Part shown: positions 60,644-64,000 of the stretch, piece by piece | Numbering within the stretch: position 1 is the first letter of the stretch | Layout of the letters: each line of letters opens with the position of its first letter | Origin: Pseudoalteromonas gelatinilytica | GTDB taxonomy: Bacteria > Pseudomonadota > Gammaproteobacteria > Enterobacterales > Alteromonadaceae | DNA: 64,000 nucleotides | Reading direction: 5' to 3' | NCBI RefSeq assembly: GCF_001641615.1 | Contig: NZ_LRRU01000004.1 | Span: 287,795-351,794 of the forward strand | Translations under genes and position numbers: made by a program | The notes under the pieces: generated by a model | What the model was told of the DNA's origin: nothing | Seen by the model: only the letters and a program-made list of their open reading frames with translations | Databases searched by the model: none

Positions 60644-61237
60644 TTAAAGCTTTAGTTTTTCCACTCCCATATGCTTCACATGCTCAACCAGCTCAGGGAA
60701 AAACGCTAAAAACACTGCGTCTAATTGTTGATAGTGGTGAGCAATATCGTCAGCGGCCCCTGCAAAGTTGTTGGCAAAGCGAATACGCTTGGCGATGTTA
60801 TCAAGGGCAAGGCCGACCCCATCGAGTGTTTCATATTCTTTAAACCAATCATTGTTGGTCATACTGGTCACAACTTGCTGCATGCGTGAAGGCATCATGC
60901 CTTGGCGTGCATTTAAAAGACCATAACTGTGCTGTTTGAAATCAGCCAATGGTTGGTCATTAAAGCGCTGCCAATGCTGAATAAGAAAGTGATCGAATGC
61001 TACATCAATTGCGACGCTTGCAAAGCGTTTACGTGCTGGCGAAAAGTACTGTTTAGCCTCTTTTACTAGGGGATGTGAGTCGGTAAACCTATCAACCAAA
61101 TAATGATTTTCAAGGCCATTTTTAACCGCATTGGGTAACTGTGCTGAATATCGACGCCCACCAAAATCCCCCAGCAAATTACCAAAATGTGAATCAGCCG
61201 TCGGTTGTGCTAAATAAAGGTGAGCCAAGTAATTCAA
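60644..61237 (-). CDS. acpH: Acyl-carrier-protein phosphodiesterase
   Basis: A 197-residue protein of the AcpH (DUF479) family: starts MNYLAHLYLAQPTADSHFGN, continues LLGDFGGR and VDRFTDSHP, and has VAIDVAFDHFLIQHW with the metal-binding His/Asp set. AcpH removes the phosphopantetheine arm from acyl carrier protein. Both ends of the gene lie right next to long direct-repeat blocks, so it could be lost by recombination between them; the ends themselves look intact. Confidence 0.85.
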   Translation of the reverse strand: MNYLAHLYLAQPTADSHFGNLLGDFGGRRYSAQLPNAVKNGLENHYLVDRFTDSHPLVKEAKQYFSPARKRFASVAIDVAFDHFLIQHWQRFNDQPLADFKQHSYGLLNARQGMMPSRMQQVVTSMTNNDWFKEYETLDGVGLALDNIAKRIRFANNFAGAADDIAHHYQQLDAVFLAFFPELVEHVKHMGVEKLKL

Positions 61238-61340
61238 CGCATTCTCTAAATTAAGTCATTTTATGCATTGTAAAAGAATACAGGTGAAAGGGTCTAGGGG
61301 CACAAGGTGCAAGTTAGCAAGTTAGCAAGTTAGCAAGAGT

Positions 61341-61361
61341 GTAGCGGCGATTTTATATCGC
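61341..61361 (+). repeat. REP-like hairpin A, copy 2
   Basis: GTAG, two bases, GCGAT-loop-ATCGC, as at 60218-60239 with one base changed before the stem. Confidence 0.65.
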
Positions 61362-61376
61362 GTAGGAATGATTACA

Positions 61377-61453
61377 GGTGCTAGGTGCTAGGTGCTAGGT
61401 GCTAGGTGCTAGGTGCTAGGTGCTAGGTGCTAGGTGCTAGGTGCTAGGTGCTA
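61377..61453 (+). repeat. GGTGCTA heptamer array, 11 copies
   Basis: Eleven perfect tandem heptamers, 77 bases. Confidence 0.95.
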
Positions 61454-61508
61454 ACAGCATGGTTTTGGATTCGTAAGGGGGTTCCATACCCAATCGACTT
61501 TTTTGTTC

Positions 61509-61528
61509 GGCGTTAAAACGCCTCCTAC
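61509..61528 (-). repeat. REP-like hairpin B, copy 2
   Basis: GGCGTTTTAACGCC with GTAG head on the minus strand, identical to the copy at 60378-60397. Confidence 0.65.
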
Positions 61529-61549
61529 ATCTCGTATCTCGTATCTCGT
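61529..61549 (+). repeat. ATCTCGT heptamer array, 3 copies
   Basis: Three perfect tandem copies directly after hairpin B; block R1 has four at the same place. Confidence 0.9.
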
Positions 61550-61659
61550 CCCTCGGAACTCGTACCTTTCCCCTTTACTCTTTCCCCTAGCAACTCGCTA
61601 ACTTGGGTATTTTCAATCTAACTTCTGACGACTGATATCTAATATCTCCATTTCTGTTC

Positions 61660-61679
61660 GGCGTTAAAACGCCTCCTAT
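61660..61679 (-). repeat. REP-like hairpin B, copy 3 (altered head)
   Basis: Same GGCGTTTTAACGCC stem, but the head is ATAG instead of GTAG. Confidence 0.5.
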
Positions 61680-61755
61680 AACTCGTATCTCGCCCCTCGA
61701 AACTCGTACCTTTCCCCTTTACTCTTTCCCCTTGCAACTCACTACTCGCTAACTT

Positions 61756-61786
61756 GTTGGGTTTCGCTGCGCTCCACCCAACATAC
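61756..61786 (-). repeat. REP-like hairpin D, copy 2
   Basis: GTTGGGT / ACCCAAC stem; the head reads GTAT instead of GTAG. Confidence 0.5.
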
Positions 61787-61801
61787 AATAAGAGCTACCC
61801 T

Positions 61802-62884
61802 TTACTCTCCCGCAAACTTTAACATTCGCGTTTGGTCGGTAAGCTCAATATCCACCAGCTCATATGGGGCTTTGGCTGCTTGAGTGACTGCAAAAGGCAT
61901 GGTGAAACTATCATAGCTATCAATCTGTTTTGCTACTTCAACCGTTGCTAGTTTGATGCGCTCACCTTTATCACCTTTGCCTGTTAAGGTTGCACGAATA
62001 GCATAGCGGCCTGAGTCAGTCACTTGCACCGGTACTTTAGCTTGGTATTTATTATTGCCAAGCGCTGTTACTTTGGCTTTATCCATACTGATGGTTTGTG
62101 AGCTATGCACAAACGGCATTTTTATTGAGCGTTTTACCGTTTGGCCATTCACTTTAATGTCTACACTGGCCTCAAGCTCATAGTAACCATTTACCGCACC
62201 TAAGGTTTCAAGCGGGTAATTAAATACGGCTTCACCATTTTCGTAACGTACATCTAGCTTTTCGCCATCAGGACTTGAAAGCGTTAACTTCACATCACTA
62301 TCTTTAAAGCGCTTTTTACCCATACTAAGCTGCATAGCAACACGTTGTTGCTGATCTTTCACTTTAAACTGCGATTTAGCATGCAAAGCATTGCTCGATC
62401 CTTTTTCAATCACATGCAGCAAGTAGGTGTCGTTATCATTAAGCGCTTGGCTTGTTCTTAACATTGCTTTGCCATTTACCTGACCTAGCTTTAATCCAAC
62501 ACTGCCATCGCTAAATCCTGCATTTTCCATTTGTTCTTGTGCAACCATGGCTTGCATTGGCATTTGTCTAAAGTTGTCATCACGCACCGACAGTTTATCT
62601 AGCTGTAAGTCATGAGGTTTAAATACTTCGCCGCTATCAAAACGTGCTTTTGGTGCAATGCGAATAAAGTTATCAGCTTGGTTTACAAAGACTGGCACGC
62701 CGCGCTTAAGCTCTTTACCCGAAACCTTCTGCCAATATTCAACACTGTCTTTTTCTAATGTTTCAAGTTGAGCGTTCGCTGCTGGTTGAACTTGAGGAAA
62801 CTGATAAACCGTTTGCTCATTAGCCTGTGCTGCGTTGCTTACAAGCATCATTGCAGCAGCGAGTGTGGTTAACTTATTAATCAT
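61802..62884 (-). CDS. Exported DUF4785-type protein
   Basis: A 360-residue exported protein (signal ends NAAQANEQ) with a helical N-terminal portion and two or three immunoglobulin-like beta domains from about residue 165 on (VAMQLSMGKKRFKDSDVKLTL, then YELEASVDIKVNGQTV). It matches the DUF4785 layout. It follows the lipase gene by 9 bases on the same transcript, so it may be a partner of that enzyme, but no mechanism is evident. Confidence 0.68.
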   Translation of the reverse strand: MINKLTTLAAAMMLVSNAAQANEQTVYQFPQVQPAANAQLETLEKDSVEYWQKVSGKELKRGVPVFVNQADNFIRIAPKARFDSGEVFKPHDLQLDKLSVRDDNFRQMPMQAMVAQEQMENAGFSDGSVGLKLGQVNGKAMLRTSQALNDNDTYLLHVIEKGSSNALHAKSQFKVKDQQQRVAMQLSMGKKRFKDSDVKLTLSSPDGEKLDVRYENGEAVFNYPLETLGAVNGYYELEASVDIKVNGQTVKRSIKMPFVHSSQTISMDKAKVTALGNNKYQAKVPVQVTDSGRYAIRATLTGKGDKGERIKLATVEVAKQIDSYDSFTMPFAVTQAAKAPYELVDIELTDQTRMLKFAGE

Positions 62885-62893
62885 AGCGGGCTC

Positions 62894-63760
62894 CTAAATT
62901 CGATTTTTAAGCATGTCTGGCAAACCAAAACAATTGCGTCGACTTTGCTGATGACTCAAAGGTTCACTGCCTTTGGTTCGTGATTTATCGGTAAACCACA
63001 CTACCCCAGCTAACGACTGAGAACTGCAATTTAAAAAGCCATCTGAGCAGCTATCTAACCAATTTTGTGTCACTTCTAGGGCGACTTGGTTTTGGTATCC
63101 GCCGCAATAGCTGTCGCTATCCCATACCGCAGAATCAACATCACTGCCCACCACGGTTTCGAATCGAGACGGTAAGCTTGGGCGGTTCGGTGTGCCGTAT
63201 AGCCACTGTGCGTTATACGACGCCATCCAAGACACTTGCTGTTGTTTTACTGCATCATTGCCATAACCTAATAACCAACCCAAGCTTTGCTCGAACGAAT
63301 TGCCCGCAATGACTGCATCAGCCAACGGTGTGCCACCGCTTGAAGGAGCCAGAGCAATAGTGCGCGTGACTTTGCTAATGATATTTGGATAACGGCTATC
63401 CCACGTTGGGTTAGATAAAATCCAGCGCACCACGTTGCCACCGTTAGAGTGAGTGATCAGGGTTAAATCTGTGATGTTTTTATTATTGATAAATGTAGTG
63501 AGCTGCCCAGCTAAACAGCCAGATGCCGCATCTGCCCACATATATTGCTCGAAGTCACAATTAATAACGGTGTAATTACTACTGTTTGGCACACCTTGGC
63601 GAACTGTGTCAACAAAACTGCCTGTCCAATAGTCATTATAAGCATCGCTTTGTTGGCCTGTACCGTGCACAAATGCGACTCCTTGCGCAGCAAAAGCACT
63701 GTGGCTGATACCCGCTGCCAACATTAAAGCTGGCACTAGTGAGAGTGTTTTTATTTTCAT
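62894..63760 (-). CDS. Secreted alpha/beta-hydrolase, lipase-like
   Basis: A 288-residue exported enzyme (signal ends SAFAAQ). The N-terminal VAFVHGTGQ is an oxyanion loop, and the nucleophile elbow reads LITHSNGGNVVRW, that is T-H-S-N-G in place of the common G-x-S-x-G. At least four Cys in the mature chain suggest disulfides. Lipase or esterase activity is the likely role. AGGAA lies 7 bases before ATG. It heads an operon with a DUF4785 gene. Confidence 0.72.
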   Translation of the reverse strand: MKIKTLSLVPALMLAAGISHSAFAAQGVAFVHGTGQQSDAYNDYWTGSFVDTVRQGVPNSSNYTVINCDFEQYMWADAASGCLAGQLTTFINNKNITDLTLITHSNGGNVVRWILSNPTWDSRYPNIISKVTRTIALAPSSGGTPLADAVIAGNSFEQSLGWLLGYGNDAVKQQQVSWMASYNAQWLYGTPNRPSLPSRFETVVGSDVDSAVWDSDSYCGGYQNQVALEVTQNWLDSCSDGFLNCSSQSLAGVVWFTDKSRTKGSEPLSHQQSRRNCFGLPDMLKNRI

Positions 63761-63793
63761 GTGTGTTCCTGTTGATTGTAATTTTATCTATCA

Positions 63794-63816
63794 GGTTGGA
63801 GGAGTGACCTCCGACC
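63794..63816. promoter_or_regulatory. Hairpin in the lipase leader region
   Basis: GGTTGGAGG / CCTCCGACC, a 9-bp stem (one G-T pair) with a 5-base loop, 34 bases upstream of the lipase start. It could be an mRNA-stabilising or attenuating leader element, or simply another extragenic palindrome. Confidence 0.35.
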
Positions 63817-63924
63817 AAAAACATAGACCAAACAGGTACGAAAGCAAGAATAAATTTACATTAATTTAACTTTTGTGCGTTTTTTAAGTACAAATTATTA
63901 GATTTTAGGAGAAAAAAGGGAGGC

Positions 63925-64000
<76 letters not shown>

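Larger units (their letters stand above)
61313..61786 (+). repeat. Compound extragenic repeat block R2 (right of acpH)
   Basis: Same module order as R1: three GTTAGCAA octamers (61313-61336), hairpin A, eleven GGTGCTA heptamers, hairpin B, three ATCTCGT heptamers, two pyrimidine modules, a second hairpin B, and hairpin D. It differs from R1 in array copy numbers (3 versus 2 octamers, 11 versus 9 heptamers, 3 versus 4 ATCTCGT) and in single bases. Confidence 0.85.

Noticed and set aside
60607..60843. 78-residue plus-strand frame over the acpH end
   Set aside because: Runs through an extragenic hairpin and antisense acpH; composition is not protein-like.

Overview
The window looks like chromosome from a marine gammaproteobacterium of the Pseudoalteromonas/Alteromonas type. 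The reasons are an AT-leaning base composition, the type of surface-protein and signalling genes (MipA/OmpV, DUF4920, PepSY, DUF533, H-NOX with a hybrid kinase, a large proteobacterial TonB receptor), a hydroxamate siderophore locus, and polysaccharide-use genes. No rRNA, tRNA or CRISPR array was seen. About 58 protein genes cover most of the sequence. This assignment is inference from gene content; no database search was possible.

Layout. 1-3.9 kb: a lysine-rich C-terminal tail, a periplasmic ClpP-like protein, a membrane protein, an SH3b protein, and an internally deleted insertion-sequence transposase lying between two related inverted sequence arms. 3.9-9.9 kb: a Tat-exported PhoX-like protein, a lipoprotein and a MipA/OmpV porin-like protein divergent from a NarL-type two-component pair, then a DUF4920-PepSY pair. 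10.3-17.5 kb: a Fur-box-preceded operon for a cyclic hydroxamate siderophore of the desferrioxamine/bisucaberin class (decarboxylase, N-hydroxylase, MFS exporter, fused acyltransferase-synthetase, FhuF-type reductase). 17.5-20.3 kb: a barrel-like lipoprotein, an Lrp/LysE pair with a palindromic operator candidate, and a LAS-type peptidase.

20.4-25.3 kb: the most interesting block. An ECF sigma factor, its anti-sigma factor and a lipoprotein sit beside a divergent subtilisin-like protease and a two-gene unit for a Ser/Gln/Asn-rich secreted protein plus an outer-membrane barrel. Two promoter regions share GGAATAAA-N13-CGTTA with identical spacing, and a weaker third copy faces the protease. This looks like a self-contained cell-surface regulon.

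25.3-36 kb: mixed housekeeping and signalling genes (diguanylate cyclase with a neighbouring periplasmic binding protein, CBS protein, Dps, CorA, serine hydrolase, DUF2975-XRE pair, DUF533, AraC regulator, and a C15-family protein with Ser where the catalytic Cys is expected). 36-44 kb: a ricin-domain pectate lyase, then a CHASE4-GGDEF protein divergent from an H-NOX/hybrid kinase pair, and an AraC/DUF2306 divergent pair. 44-54.4 kb: a carbohydrate-use locus (GH43, GH29-like hydrolase, SSS symporter, Gfo/Idh oxidoreductase, IclR regulator, TonB receptor) with a similar palindrome in three of its control regions. 54.5-60.2 kb: an unusually AT-rich lipoprotein gene, a Kelch protein, and a probable zinc-limitation operon (COG0523 GTPase plus DUF1826) behind a Zur-like palindrome.

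60.2-64 kb: acpH, and a DUF4785-lipase pair, embedded in dense extragenic repeats. Two long direct-repeat blocks flank acpH. Each is built from REP-like hairpins with a 5'-GTAG head, heptamer tandem arrays and octamer arrays. Another heptamer array runs off the end of the window. All heptamer arrays fit one consensus, AGRTRCK, used on both strands.
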